This document shows, piece by piece, positions 16,769-27,031 of a stretch of 38,372 bases of DNA. The stretch spans positions 1 through 38,372 of the forward strand of contig JAKDLG010000030.1 in the NCBI GenBank assembly GCA_030452985.1, in the 5' to 3' direction. Source of the DNA: Humibacillus sp. (lineage in GTDB: Bacteria; Actinomycetota; Actinomycetes; Actinomycetales; Dermatophilaceae). Each line of letters starts with the position of its first letter. Within the stretch, counting starts at the first letter, position 1. Both the position numbers and the translations under genes were made by a program. The notes below the pieces were generated by a model that was given only the letters and a program-made list of their open reading frames with translations, searched no databases and had not been told where the DNA came from.

Positions 16769-17734
16769 ATGACGACTGACCGGTTCGACCTCGTGCCCGC
16801 CCACTTCGCCCACGAGGTCAGTGGCTACCCCGCAGCGACGGCCGGTGGCGTGACGGGCGAGGACTGGGTGCTCGACCTTCCAGACCTGCTCACCGACCTG
16901 CTGACGGAGTGGGAGCTGGAGCCGATCGGTCGGAGCATGAACGGCAGCTGCTCGGTCGCCGTGCCGGTGCGCCTGCTCGGTTCCGGGCGCGAGGCGGTCG
17001 GGGTGAGCGGCGAAGCCGTGCTCAAGGTGACCTGGCCTCATCCCGAGGCGGCCACCGAGCACCTCGCCCTGGCCGCTTGGGACGGGCAGGGGGCGGCCCG
17101 GCTGATTCGGGCCGATCCGACCCGTCATGGCCTGCTGCTCGAACGGCTGCACGACCGCGACCTGACCCGCCTCGACATCGACGACGCGTGCGCCGTGATC
17201 GGCGACCTGCTCGCGAGGCTGCGTCGGCCACCGCATCCACGGATGCCGCTGCTCGACGACTACGCGAACCGCCAGGCCGTCGAGCTTCGATCGGCACCGC
17301 CGGTCATCCCGCGCCGGTATCTCGACCAGGCGGCGTCCCTGGCAGCGGAGCTCGTGGCCCGGCCCGCCGCCGAGGCGCGCCTGCTGCACACCGACCTGCA
17401 CTACACGAACGTGCTGGGCGCCTACCGCTCTCCGTGGCTGGCGATCGACCCCAAGCCGATGGCGGGAGACGTGGCCTTCGAGGTGGCGCCGGCGCTGTGG
17501 AACCGCGCCGGCGAGCTCGGCACCGGCTCACAGATCCGGTGGTCGCTTCGCAGGCGCCTCGAGATCATCTGCGAGCGGGCCGGTATCGACGAGGGCCGGG
17601 CCCGAGCCTGGACCATCGTGCGCGAGGCCGACAACGCCCTCGAGTTCGCCGACGACGCCGACACCTCTGCGACGTCACCGGCCCGTGACCGCATCAGCCT
17701 CGCCGTGATGATCATCAAGGCGATGAACGACTGA
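16769..17734 (+). CDS. aminoglycoside phosphotransferase-like kinase (PF04655 type)
   Basis: A 321-residue protein-kinase-fold phosphotransferase. The catalytic loop HTDLHYTN (Asp209, Asn214) and the metal-binding segment WLAIDPKPMAGDVAFEVAPALWN (Asp227) match the aminoglycoside/hydroxyurea kinase family; EAVLKVTWPHPEA supplies the ATP-binding lysine. Family members inactivate streptomycin-type drugs or hydroxyurea, but many chromosomal copies have no known substrate, so resistance should not be assumed. The start is 7 nt after the ferritin-like stop. The same pairing with a DUF4439 gene seems to recur in related actinomycetes, which argues for a housekeeping role. Confidence 0.82.
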   Translation: MTTDRFDLVPAHFAHEVSGYPAATAGGVTGEDWVLDLPDLLTDLLTEWELEPIGRSMNGSCSVAVPVRLLGSGREAVGVSGEAVLKVTWPHPEAATEHLALAAWDGQGAARLIRADPTRHGLLLERLHDRDLTRLDIDDACAVIGDLLARLRRPPHPRMPLLDDYANRQAVELRSAPPVIPRRYLDQAASLAAELVARPAAEARLLHTDLHYTNVLGAYRSPWLAIDPKPMAGDVAFEVAPALWNRAGELGTGSQIRWSLRRRLEIICERAGIDEGRARAWTIVREADNALEFADDADTSATSPARDRISLAVMIIKAMND

Positions 17735-17816
17735 GCTGCACGGTAGCGAGATGGGCTTCTGCCAGGCAAAGCATGAACGTGCGACGATGAATGTGAGACG
17801 AGGATGAGGAGTGGAC

Positions 17817-18113
17817 GTGGTTGTCATGGATCGCGAGGCCATTGCCGACCTGTGCCGTCGTTTCGACGTGCGCCGACTGTCCGTCTTCGGTTCTGCGACA
17901 ACGCACCGTTTCGATGAATCGCGCAGCGACATCGACTTTCTCGTCGAATTCACCGACGCGGCGGCAGCTCGGTTCGATGCCTACTTCGGGTTGAAGGAGG
18001 AGCTGGAGGCGCTCCTCGGACGTACGGTCGATTTGGTGATGCCGTCGGCATTGGAGAACCCGTATTTCGCTGCCTCTGTCGAAGCCAGCGCCGAGGAGCT
18101 CTATGCGGCCTGA
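17817..18113 (+). CDS. MNT-type nucleotidyltransferase (antitoxin of an MNT/HEPN pair)
   Basis: A 98-residue minimal nucleotidyltransferase with the signature FGSAT...RSDIDFLVEF, that is GS followed by DxD, which binds metal and ATP. In MNT/HEPN systems this protein neutralises the HEPN RNase toxin by AMPylating a tyrosine near its active site. I prefer the GTG at 17817, with GAGGAG 5 nt upstream; GTG 17811 and ATG 17826 are in frame and possible. It overlaps the HEPN gene by 11 nt. Codon use is less GC-biased than in neighbours, fitting horizontal arrival. Confidence 0.82.
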   Translation: MVVMDREAIADLCRRFDVRRLSVFGSATTHRFDESRSDIDFLVEFTDAAAARFDAYFGLKEELEALLGRTVDLVMPSALENPYFAASVEASAEELYAA

Positions 18114-18446
18114 GTCGCCTGCCTACCTCTGGGACGCCCGACGCGCTGCGAGCCTGATCCAGCAGTTTGTCTCTGGCCACGTCCTGGCGGACTACCTTCG
18201 TGATCCGTTGTTGAAGTCTGCGGTCGAGCGTCAGTTCGAGATCATCGGTGAAGCGCTGAACAAGTTGAGCCGCATTGATCCGGAGGTGGCGGTTCGAGTG
18301 CCTGACCTGCCAAGCATGGTTGACCGGTGCTTCGTATCGGCCGGCGGTGACCTTGGGGCGAAGCCCGAGCGGGACGCGATGCTCCGGACCGGGAGCCCGT
18401 GGACGGAGACGGCCCGTACAAGGGTCCGAGCGGTTGGAGCACATCC

Positions 18447-18450
<4 letters not shown>
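18103..18450 (+). CDS. HEPN (DUF86) toxin with C-terminal part replaced
   Basis: A 115-residue frame whose first two thirds are a normal DUF86/HEPN protein ([42 protein letters not shown]). After about residue 72 ([10 protein letters not shown]) the sequence leaves the family: the expected helix with the catalytic Rx4-6H motif (RN...HGY) is absent, and 43 unrelated, Arg/Gly-rich residues follow. No other frame downstream contains the missing tail, so this is replacement or deletion, not a simple frameshift. The protein should lack RNase activity. Its stop overlaps the ATG of the DUF255 gene by 4 nt. Read as a decayed toxin beside an intact antitoxin. Confidence 0.7.
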
Positions 18451-20423
<1,973 letters not shown>

Positions 20424-20487
20424 CTCCCGACGCCCTCGCGACGAAGCTGCGGTGGGGCCGTCCTCGTCCTCTGACAGACCTAGAGGC

Positions 20488-21318
20488 TCACGACGCGGGC
20501 GCCGCGAGAATCTCGCCGTGGGGCACGGTGAACCAGCCGTCCTCGCTGCGGGACCAGTCGAGCCAGGCCTGCGAAAGGCTCTGCAGGTCATCTGGGGTGG
20601 CCAGACCCTTGGCGAGCGCGGCCCGCGCCAGGTCCGACTCCAGCACTCGCGCCGCCCAGCTCTCGCCCCACCATCGCCGGTCGGGCTCAGCGGCGTAGCA
20701 CCAGATCGAGGCCGACGTGCGGATGTCGCTCAGCCCGGCCTCTCGGGCCCAAGCGAGCAGGCGACGGCCGGCATCCGGCTCTCCCCCGTTCGCGCGCGCG
20801 ACCTGGTGGTAGAGCGAGAGCCAGTCGTCCAGGCCCGGCAGGAGCGGGAACCACGCGAACGCGGCGTAGTCGGCGTCGCGAACGGCCACGACGCCCTCCG
20901 GCCGGCACACCCGCGACATCTCGCGCAGTGCCCCGACGGGGTCGGGCAGGTGCTGCAGCACCTGATGGGCGTGCACCACGTCGAAGCGGTCGTCGGCCAA
21001 ATCGAGGCCGAGCACGTCACCGACGATGAAGTCGACGTTCGGGGCGCCCCGGCGTTCGGCCTCGGCTCGGGCGAGGTCGAGACCGGCCTCTGTCGGCTCG
21101 AGAGCGAGGACCCTCCCGGGGGCGACGACCTCGGCAAGGTCGGCAGTGATCGTGCCCGGGCCGCAACCGATGTCGAGCACGCTCGTTCCGGGGCGCAGCC
21201 GCGGCAGGAGGTACGCGGCCGAGTTGGCGGCCGTGCGCCATCGATGCGAGCGCAGCACCGACTCGTGGTGGCCGTGGGTGTAGACCGGACTGTCCGAGGG
21301 ATGATACTGGTCGCTCAC
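20488..21318 (-). CDS. class I SAM-dependent methyltransferase
   Basis: A 276-residue methyltransferase with the SAM-binding motif VLDIGCGPGTITADLA at about 47-62, an acidic motif II region (VLALEPTEAGLDLARAEAERRG), GDVLGLDLADDRFDVVHAHQVLQHLPDP and LREMSRVCRPEGVVAVRDADY. It fits the methyltransf_11/UbiE-like group; the substrate cannot be deduced. It is convergent with the DUF255 gene. The GTG start lacks a ribosome site but has TAGTGT 7 nt upstream, so leaderless expression is likely. It follows ApbE by 44 nt on the same strand but probably has its own promoter. Confidence 0.85.
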   Translation of the reverse strand: MSDQYHPSDSPVYTHGHHESVLRSHRWRTAANSAAYLLPRLRPGTSVLDIGCGPGTITADLAEVVAPGRVLALEPTEAGLDLARAEAERRGAPNVDFIVGDVLGLDLADDRFDVVHAHQVLQHLPDPVGALREMSRVCRPEGVVAVRDADYAAFAWFPLLPGLDDWLSLYHQVARANGGEPDAGRRLLAWAREAGLSDIRTSASIWCYAAEPDRRWWGESWAARVLESDLARAALAKGLATPDDLQSLSQAWLDWSRSEDGWFTVPHGEILAAPAS

Positions 21319-21325
21319 GATGTGG

Positions 21326-21331
21326 ACACTA
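21326..21331 (-). promoter_or_regulatory. leaderless -10 for the methyltransferase gene
   Basis: TAGTGT on the minus strand ends 7 nt before the GTG at 21318, in the 44-nt gap after the ApbE gene. The position predicts a transcript that begins at the start codon. Confidence 0.45.
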
Positions 21332-21362
21332 CGCTGAGGCCCGACCCGTCACAAGGCCATCG

Positions 21363-22163
21363 TCACAGCGTGAAAGAGGCGTAACCGACGGCCTGAGCCT
21401 CGAACGCCTCCCGCGTGGGCAGCCCTCCCACGAACAGGGCGGTGGCCCAGATGTCAGCCCACAACAGGGTCGGGCCGGTCACGGTGACCGAACCGGCTCG
21501 GTCGACCATCCAGTCGGTGGACGGGTCGTAGAGGTGCGCCCCGCGTGCGGCGGTGCCCGAGGTCGCCACGGCACCTTCCGACAGCGCGATCGCCCTCGCG
21601 ACCCGGGTGCGGTCACCGGGGTCTTCCACCCCGACCTGCCAGGTGATCGACCCGGGGCCGTGCCGGGGCAGGTCAGGGTGGGCGCCGACCCGGAGGTCTC
21701 CCCCGGCGTTGATGCACCACGACACGCCTGGCAGATCCGACAGGTGGCCGCAGGCCAGGTCGACGGCCCAGCCCTTGACCAGTCCGGTGGGGTCGAAGGC
21801 CAGGTCGCCGTCGCCGGTGGGCAGCAGAGTCGTGAAGGCTCCCAGGGTCACACGTGCCGCGAGCTCACCAAGGGCCATCGAGTCGACCAGGAGCGGGCTG
21901 CAGGCCTCGAGCCCGATCTCGTCGCGGCGCAGCCGCCTTAGCTGCGACTGCGGGCGGTACGTGGAGAAGATGTCGTCCATCTCGCGGAAGGTCTCGAAGG
22001 CCGCTTGCACGGCTTGAGCCGATCTGGTGGTGTCGGCCCCGTCGCCGCGCAGGTGGATGCTGACCGGCATCCCCATGTGTGGCTCGACCCACGCCCGGTG
22101 CGCGGGTGCTGCTCGGGCGGTCAGGTGCTCGGCGGTCGGGCGGTCGGCTGGTGTGGTTGTCAT
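21363..22163 (-). CDS. apbE: FAD:protein FMN transferase (ApbE family)
   Basis: A 266-residue ApbE that cleaves FAD and attaches FMN through a phosphoester bond to a threonine of a target protein. The FAD-binding pieces are visible: FDPTGLVKGWAVDLA at about 123-137, INAGGDLRVG at about 151-160, and the Mg-binding DIWATALFVGG near the end. The direct target is very likely the FMN-binding protein encoded 6 nt upstream, which carries a matching SGAT site. I see no signal peptide; in many bacteria ApbE acts outside the membrane, so its location here is open. It is the last gene of the flavocytochrome-FMN protein-ApbE operon. Confidence 0.9.
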   Translation of the reverse strand: MTTTPADRPTAEHLTARAAPAHRAWVEPHMGMPVSIHLRGDGADTTRSAQAVQAAFETFREMDDIFSTYRPQSQLRRLRRDEIGLEACSPLLVDSMALGELAARVTLGAFTTLLPTGDGDLAFDPTGLVKGWAVDLACGHLSDLPGVSWCINAGGDLRVGAHPDLPRHGPGSITWQVGVEDPGDRTRVARAIALSEGAVATSGTAARGAHLYDPSTDWMVDRAGSVTVTGPTLLWADIWATALFVGGLPTREAFEAQAVGYASFTL

Positions 22164-22169
22164 GGCTGC

Positions 22170-22679
22170 TCAGAGGTGGGCTTGGTCGAGGGCGGACTGG
22201 AGCGACTGGGTGTAGCCCTCCCAGGTGACGGTCGCGCCCGACATGACGTCGATCTGGGCCGACTGCGCGTCGATGACCTCGCCGTTGTAGACCGGCACCG
22301 CCTGCGAGTTGATCTGCTGGTCGTGACGGTCCTCCATCGGCACCTGCAGCGTCTGGGCCGACGTCACCGTGCCACCGGCGACGGTGACCTGCACCTGAAC
22401 GGGCCCGTAGCGGGTCATAGCGGCGTCGCCGTCGAAGGTCTGAGACGCGCTCACCGTGCCGTTGGTGGTCGTGCCGTCCGTGGTCGTGCCGTCCGGGGTG
22501 GTGCCATCCGTCGTGGTCCCACCGGCGCTGGTCGTCTTCTTCGTCGTGGGTGCGAGCGCCTGGGCACTGGTCAGCGGCATCGTCGATGCGGCAAGGGTGG
22601 AGCTGGTCGAGGTGTGGTAGCTGAAGAGCAGCACGAGCACGGACACGGTGCTCAGGGCCCAGAGGGTGATGCGTCGCAT
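22170..22679 (-). CDS. membrane-anchored FMN-binding domain protein
   Basis: A 169-residue protein: an N-terminal membrane anchor or signal (ITLWALSTVSVLVLLFSY), a low-complexity Thr/Gly/Asp linker made of TTDG-type repeats (about 48-75), and an FMN_bind domain (about 85-169). The flavinylation motif D-V-M-S-G-A-T is at 144-150, with Thr150 the predicted FMN carrier. The linker would hold the flavin domain off the outer membrane face. It sits between the flavocytochrome (33 nt upstream) and ApbE (6 nt downstream), so electrons probably pass from the flavocytochrome to its covalent FMN. Confidence 0.85.
   Translation of the reverse strand: MRRITLWALSTVSVLVLLFSYHTSTSSTLAASTMPLTSAQALAPTTKKTTSAGGTTTDGTTPDGTTTDGTTTNGTVSASQTFDGDAAMTRYGPVQVQVTVAGGTVTSAQTLQVPMEDRHDQQINSQAVPVYNGEVIDAQSAQIDVMSGATVTWEGYTQSLQSALDQAHL
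22456..22515 (-). repeat. four 15-bp tandem units in the FMN-binding gene
   Basis: Four imperfect 15-bp units (GTGCCGTCCGTGGTC type on the plus strand) encode the TTDGT-like linker of the FMN-binding protein. The period is a multiple of three, so copy changes would lengthen or shorten the linker without a frameshift. Confidence 0.7.
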
Positions 22680-22712
22680 GAGGTCTCGATTCAGGGGCTG
22701 GTCAGAGCTAGG

Positions 22713-24116
22713 TCAGTAGCTGAAGCGTTCGTGGTGGATCGCCTCCTCGGGCACCCCGGCGCTGCGAGCCGCGGCGATCACGGCGTCCATCCAGGCCGGT
22801 GCCCCGCAGACGTAGACGTCACGCTCGGCGATGTCGGGCACGATCCGCCGCAGCGCCTCGGCGTCGTCGACGTGGCTCGCCTCGACCGGCAGCCAGCTGT
22901 CCCCAGAGAGCTGGCGATGGCCCACGACCGCGGTGACTCTCGCGCCTCTCGACGCGGCCAGGCTCACCAGCTCTTCGCTCAGCACCAGGTCGTCCCGGCT
23001 GCCGACCCGGTAGATGAGCACGGTCGCATCGGGCCCAGGGGGCAGTTCCTCCAGCAGCGCGCGCAACGGGGTGATCCCGATACCGGCACCGATCAACACC
23101 GACTTCTCCCGCGTGCGTACCCCGGCGTGCAGCCGCCCGTACGGCCCCTCGACCAGCACCCGGGTGCCCGGTCGCAACCCGCCCAGGCGTTCGCTCGAGT
23201 CGCCGACGCCCTCGACGGTGAGGCGCAACGAGTGACCGTCGGGGGCCGCCGACAGCGAGTAGGGGTTGGCTCGTGACCAGCCTGCGCCATCGAGGAAGCG
23301 CCACTGGAAGAACTGCCCCGCGCGAACCGGCAGCCGGTGCAGGTTCCGGCCGGTCAGCACCACCGACGTGACGGTCGGTGACTCGGCGACGACCTCGGAG
23401 ACGACGAGGCGGTGCCGCAGCGAACGCGCCAGCGGCACCGCCACCCGGAAGATGAGCACGGACGCCAGCGCCGCGCCGTAGAGACCCCACCAGAACACGG
23501 TGGATGCCGTGCTGGCCCGGAAGTCCGCGCCGCTCCAGAGCTGGTGTGGCAGGGCCAGGCCGGCCCCGAGGTAGGCGTAGAGGTGCAGCAGGTGCCACGA
23601 CTCGTAGCGCAGCCGCCGCCGGGCCATCTTCACCGAGGTCACCACGACCATGACCAGTGCGAGCGCGCCGGCCAGGGCCAGCAGCATCCCCGGTGAGTGC
23701 AGCACCTCGTCGAGGAAGGTGCCGACCACCCCGACACCCGTGCCGACGCTGTAGCCCACCATCACCAACCCGATATGGGTGAGTATCAGGGTGAACGAGG
23801 TGAACCCGACCAGGCGGTGCACGCGGGCGAGCTCGTCCTGTCCCCAGGCCTGCTCGACGATCGGGATGCGGGCCAGGAGCAGCACCTGCAGCAGGATCAG
23901 TGCCGAGGCGAGCAACCCGGCCAGCCTCCCGACGTTCGTCAGTCCGTCACCCAGCGCCCCGAAGTCGGTCAGGCCACCACCGGACACCCATAGCGCAACC
24001 ACGAAGAGCACGACCGCCCACGCGAAGGCCGCCGAGGCATCACGCCACCACCGCGCCGGCGGCCGGGTCACGGTCGACCAGGGCGTGCGACTGTCTCGCG
24101 CGATGACTGCGCTCAT
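22713..24116 (-). CDS. ferric-reductase-like flavocytochrome with FAD/NAD(P) domain
   Basis: A 467-residue membrane oxidoreductase. The N-terminal half has about six transmembrane helices with histidines suited to heme ligation (ARVHRLVGF, ILTHIGL, ESWHLLHLYAYLG, ALPHQLW). The C-terminal half (about 230-467) is a ferredoxin reductase-type module: FAD site RANPYSLSAAP, NAD(P) site VLIGAGIGITPLRALL, and YVCGAPAWMDAVI near the end. It should move electrons from cytoplasmic NAD(P)H across the membrane. I chose ATG 24116 with GGAGG 9 nt upstream; the same frame stays open for 447 more codons, but only as the antisense of the amylase gene. It is the first gene of the operon with the FMN-binding protein and ApbE. 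Confidence 0.88.
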   Translation of the reverse strand: MSAVIARDSRTPWSTVTRPPARWWRDASAAFAWAVVLFVVALWVSGGGLTDFGALGDGLTNVGRLAGLLASALILLQVLLLARIPIVEQAWGQDELARVHRLVGFTSFTLILTHIGLVMVGYSVGTGVGVVGTFLDEVLHSPGMLLALAGALALVMVVVTSVKMARRRLRYESWHLLHLYAYLGAGLALPHQLWSGADFRASTASTVFWWGLYGAALASVLIFRVAVPLARSLRHRLVVSEVVAESPTVTSVVLTGRNLHRLPVRAGQFFQWRFLDGAGWSRANPYSLSAAPDGHSLRLTVEGVGDSSERLGGLRPGTRVLVEGPYGRLHAGVRTREKSVLIGAGIGITPLRALLEELPPGPDATVLIYRVGSRDDLVLSEELVSLAASRGARVTAVVGHRQLSGDSWLPVEASHVDDAEALRRIVPDIAERDVYVCGAPAWMDAVIAAARSAGVPEEAIHHERFSY

Positions 24117-24187
24117 GAGAAGAAGCCTCCGACCCCACCCTGTGGGATTGCTGTAACGGCGCGAGGGTGAGCATGTGACTGCTCCCC

Positions 24188-24193
24188 TACGCT
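24188..24193 (+). promoter_or_regulatory. leaderless -10 for the amylase gene
   Basis: TACGCT ends exactly 7 nt before the ATG at 24201, and no Shine-Dalgarno precedes the start. It lies in the 84-nt gap between the divergent flavocytochrome and amylase genes. Confidence 0.45.
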
Positions 24194-24200
24194 GGTCGGC

Positions 24201-25487
24201 ATGGCCGAGTGGACCCAACACGTCATCTGGTGGCACGTCTACCCCCTGGGAGCACTCGGGGCCGATACCACCGGCCGTGACCGCTCGCCCGAACCGAGGC
24301 TGCGGCGTCTGGTGCCGTGGCTCGACCACCTCATCGAGCTCGGGGCCAACGGCCTCGCGCTGGGCCCGGTGTTCACCTCGAGCACCCACGGCTACGACAC
24401 CATCGACTACCTCGAGGTCGACCCGCGGCTCGGCACGAAAGACGACCTCGTGCACCTCGTCGAGGAGGCCCACCGCCGTGGCATCCGGGTGATGCTCGAC
24501 GGCGTCTTCAACCACGTCAGCCCCCAGTTTCCGGCCCTCGTCGCGGCGCAGCAGGATCCGGCCCTGCCACAGGCCGCCCTCTTCCGCCACGACGCCGACG
24601 GCTCGCTGGCCACCTTCGAGGGTCACGGCGGGCTGATCGCCCTCGACCACGAGAGCCCGCTGACGGCTGACCTGGTGGTCGAGGTCATGACCCACTGGCT
24701 CGACCTCGGCGTCGACGCGTGGCGTCTCGACGCGGCCTACTCGGTACCCATGCCGTTCTGGGCGAGCGTGCTGCCCCGTGTGCGTGAGCGGCATCCCGAC
24801 GTCTACGTCGTCGGTGAGGTGCTGCACGGCGACTACCCGTCCATCGTGGCGGAGGGCACCCTCGACAGCGTGACCCAGTACGAGCTGTGGCAGGCGATCT
24901 GGCACGGTATCCAGACCTCGAACTTTCACGAGCTCGCGTGGGCCCTGACGCGTCACGACACCTTTCTCGAGTCGTTCGTGCCCTACACGTTCGTCGGCAA
25001 CCACGACGTGACCCGCATCGCCAGCCAGATCGACGACGAGCGACACCACGCGCACGCCACCGTGCTGCTCCTGCTGCTCGGCGGCACCCCGGCGGTCTAC
25101 TACGGCGACGAGGTGGGCCTGACTGGTGTCAAGGAGGAGCGGTTCGGCGGCGACGACGCGATCCGGCCGGCCCTGCCCGCCGACCCCGCAGAGCTGACCC
25201 GTTCGAACCCTGGAGTGTTCGCCCTGCACCAGCAGCTCATCGGCCTGCGTCGGCGGCGGCCCTGGCTGCACCGGGCCACCAGCAGCGCGTCCACGCTCGA
25301 CAACCGCCAGCTCGTGCTCGAGGTGAGCAGCGGGGACGACCGGGTGGTCGTCGCCCTCAACATCGGCGAGGAGACACTCGTCGTCGAGGGTGAGTGGGAG
25401 GTGCTCGAGGCGGCGGATGCCGGCCCCGACGACGGCACGGTCCGCGTCGGACCGCACGGCTGGGCGGTGCTGGCACCGCGTTCGTGA
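24201..25487 (+). CDS. GH13 alpha-amylase family protein
   Basis: A 428-residue glycoside hydrolase family 13 enzyme acting on alpha-glucans or maltodextrins. The conserved regions are intact: VMLDGVFNHVS (region I), AWRLDAAY with nucleophile Asp177, VVGEVLHGDY with acid/base Glu206, and FVGNHDVTRI with transition-state Asp269. A short C-terminal beta domain follows (VVVALNIGEETLVVEGEWEVLE). No signal peptide is seen, so it acts in the cytoplasm. It is short for the family; product specificity (hydrolase or transferase) cannot be read. It converges on the TSUP gene with only 6 nt between stops. Confidence 0.9.
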   Translation: MAEWTQHVIWWHVYPLGALGADTTGRDRSPEPRLRRLVPWLDHLIELGANGLALGPVFTSSTHGYDTIDYLEVDPRLGTKDDLVHLVEEAHRRGIRVMLDGVFNHVSPQFPALVAAQQDPALPQAALFRHDADGSLATFEGHGGLIALDHESPLTADLVVEVMTHWLDLGVDAWRLDAAYSVPMPFWASVLPRVRERHPDVYVVGEVLHGDYPSIVAEGTLDSVTQYELWQAIWHGIQTSNFHELAWALTRHDTFLESFVPYTFVGNHDVTRIASQIDDERHHAHATVLLLLLGGTPAVYYGDEVGLTGVKEERFGGDDAIRPALPADPAELTRSNPGVFALHQQLIGLRRRRPWLHRATSSASTLDNRQLVLEVSSGDDRVVVALNIGEETLVVEGEWEVLEAADAGPDDGTVRVGPHGWAVLAPRS

Positions 25488-25493
25488 GCAGGT

Positions 25494-26276
25494 TCAGGCC
25501 CAGAGACCGAGCAGGCTGCCGCCGATCTTGATGATGAACGCGCTGACGATGACCACGAAGACGACGCGCACGAAGCCGCTGCCCAGGGCCACGGCCGTGC
25601 GCGCCCCGACGTAGCCGCCGACCAGGTTCGCTCCCGCGAGCACGAACCCGATCTTGACGAGCACCAGCCCCATCGGCGCGAACACCGTCAGGGCCCCGAG
25701 GTTGGTCGCGAAGTTCGCGATCTTGGCCTTGGCGCTGGCCTCGAGAAAGTTGTAGCCGAGCAGGCCGACGAGCGCGAAGACGAGGAAGCTGCCCGTACCG
25801 GGGCCGAGGGCGCCGTCGTAGACGCCGATGACGAAACCGGTCACCATCGCCAGCACCGTGTGCTTGGCCCCGTAAAAGCGCCGGATCGACTCCTTGCCCA
25901 GATCGGGCTTCCAGAGGGTGTAGGCCCCGACGACCACCAGCAGCACGAGGATGATCGGGTTGAAGGCCGCCTTGGGGATGTGCAGGCCGATGAGCGCGCC
26001 GCCGATCGAGCCGACGTAGGCCACCGCCGCCATCGGCAGCGCGGTTCGAAGGTCGGGGCGCACCCGGCGGTAGTAGGTGACCGAGCTCGTCGCGGTGCCG
26101 AAGATGGAGCCGAACTTGTTCGTGGCCAGCAGCTGCGCCGGGCTCGCGCCGGGCAGCCCGATCAGCAGGGCGGGCAGCTGGATGAGGCCACCGCCGCCCA
26201 CCACGGCGTCGACCCAGCCGGCCGCGAACGCGGCCATGGCCAGGAAGCCGAGGGTCGTGAGGGTGGGGTCGCTCAC
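25494..26276 (-). CDS. TSUP (TauE/SafE) family membrane transporter
   Basis: A 260-residue polytopic protein with the twofold TauE repeat: LGFLAMAAFAAGWVDAVVGGGGLIQLPALLIGLPGASPAQLLATNKFGSIFGT at the front and VTGFVIGVYDGALGPGTGSFLVFALVGLLGYNFLEASAKAKIANFATNLGAL in the middle. Members export sulfoacetate, sulfite, thiosulfate or other organic anions; the substrate here is not evident. The GTG start overlaps the HAD gene stop (GTGA), placing it at the end of a proS-HAD-TSUP unit. Confidence 0.88.
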   Translation of the reverse strand: MSDPTLTTLGFLAMAAFAAGWVDAVVGGGGLIQLPALLIGLPGASPAQLLATNKFGSIFGTATSSVTYYRRVRPDLRTALPMAAVAYVGSIGGALIGLHIPKAAFNPIILVLLVVVGAYTLWKPDLGKESIRRFYGAKHTVLAMVTGFVIGVYDGALGPGTGSFLVFALVGLLGYNFLEASAKAKIANFATNLGALTVFAPMGLVLVKIGFVLAGANLVGGYVGARTAVALGSGFVRVVFVVIVSAFIIKIGGSLLGLWA

Positions 26277-27031
26277 CCCGTCTCGCTGTTCCAGCGCCTG
26301 ACGATGTCGGCGACGTCGAGCAGCTGGTGCGCGACGGCGTCGGGCGTCACGTCGACGGGCACGCGCTGGTTCGTCGGGATGTCGGAGTGGGGCACGAGGA
26401 TGGCCCGCAGGCCGGCCTGCTGCGGCCCATGGACGTCCTCGAAGAGGCGGTCGCCCACGTAGACGCAGCGCTCGGGCACGACGCCGACCGCCTCGCAGGC
26501 CAGCAGAAAGGCCTCACGGTGCGGCTTCACGACGTGGATCTCGGAGGAGTACACGTCACCGTCGAGCAGGTCGAGCACGCCGTCACGCTCGAAGACCTCC
26601 CGGTGGTAGTCGCGCGTCCAGATGGTGTTCGACAGCACCCCGACCCGAACCCCACTCTCGTGCAGGGCTTCCCACAGCGGGCGCACCTGCGGGTCGGTGT
26701 GCGTGTGCGGTTCCCAGAAGCGCTGGTACGCCGCGAGGGCCAGCAGGTGCCGGTCGTGGGCGGGGTCGATGCCCGCCTCGTCGAGGATGCTGGCCAGCGA
26801 CGCGCTCTCGTGCCCCTGCCGTCCACGGCTCCAGGCCCGCTCCTCGGCCTGCGTCAACCGCAGCGCGAGCGAGTCGGCCTCCGCGAGGTCGTCGAGCGGC
26901 ATCCGGGGGTCGTCGACGGGAAGCCCGTGCACCTCTCTGGCGTAGACCCGCCACTGCTGGGGCAGGTCGACCTCGTGCCAGGGCGTCAGCGTGCCGCCCC
27001 AGTCGAAGATGACCGCCTCGACGGCGCCCAT
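26273..27031 (-). CDS. HAD-superfamily hydrolase
   Basis: A 252-residue HAD protein with motif I IFDWGGTLTP (nucleophile Asp10), motif II GVLSNTI, motif III lysine in VKPHREAF and motif IV YVGDRLFEDVHG. The usual second Asp of the DxD motif is Gly12, so acid/base catalysis may differ from standard HAD phosphatases. A helical cap lies between about residues 20 and 105. I chose the ATG at 27031, which shares a base with the proS stop (TGATG); a GTG one codon earlier is equally possible. It is coupled to both proS and the TSUP gene. The substrate is unknown. Confidence 0.86.
   Translation of the reverse strand: MGAVEAVIFDWGGTLTPWHEVDLPQQWRVYAREVHGLPVDDPRMPLDDLAEADSLALRLTQAEERAWSRGRQGHESASLASILDEAGIDPAHDRHLLALAAYQRFWEPHTHTDPQVRPLWEALHESGVRVGVLSNTIWTRDYHREVFERDGVLDLLDGDVYSSEIHVVKPHREAFLLACEAVGVVPERCVYVGDRLFEDVHGPQQAGLRAILVPHSDIPTNQRVPVDVTPDAVAHQLLDVADIVRRWNSETG

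Noticed and set aside
16769..17734. acquired antibiotic-resistance gene
   Set aside because: Base composition matches the chromosome and no mobile element is near; it looks like a resident kinase homologue.
18319..18446. missing HEPN tail in another frame (simple frameshift)
   Set aside because: Neither of the other plus-strand frames contains the R...H helix or other DUF86 tail sequence, so the tail is gone and not shifted.
22005..23276. 423-codon plus-strand frame across ApbE, the FMN-binding gene and the flavocytochrome
   Set aside because: It crosses three genes with clear motifs on the other strand and has none itself.
24117..25457. 447-codon upstream extension of the flavocytochrome frame
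   Set aside because: It is the antisense of the GH13 gene, which has all catalytic motifs. High GC in the third position keeps the opposite frame open.
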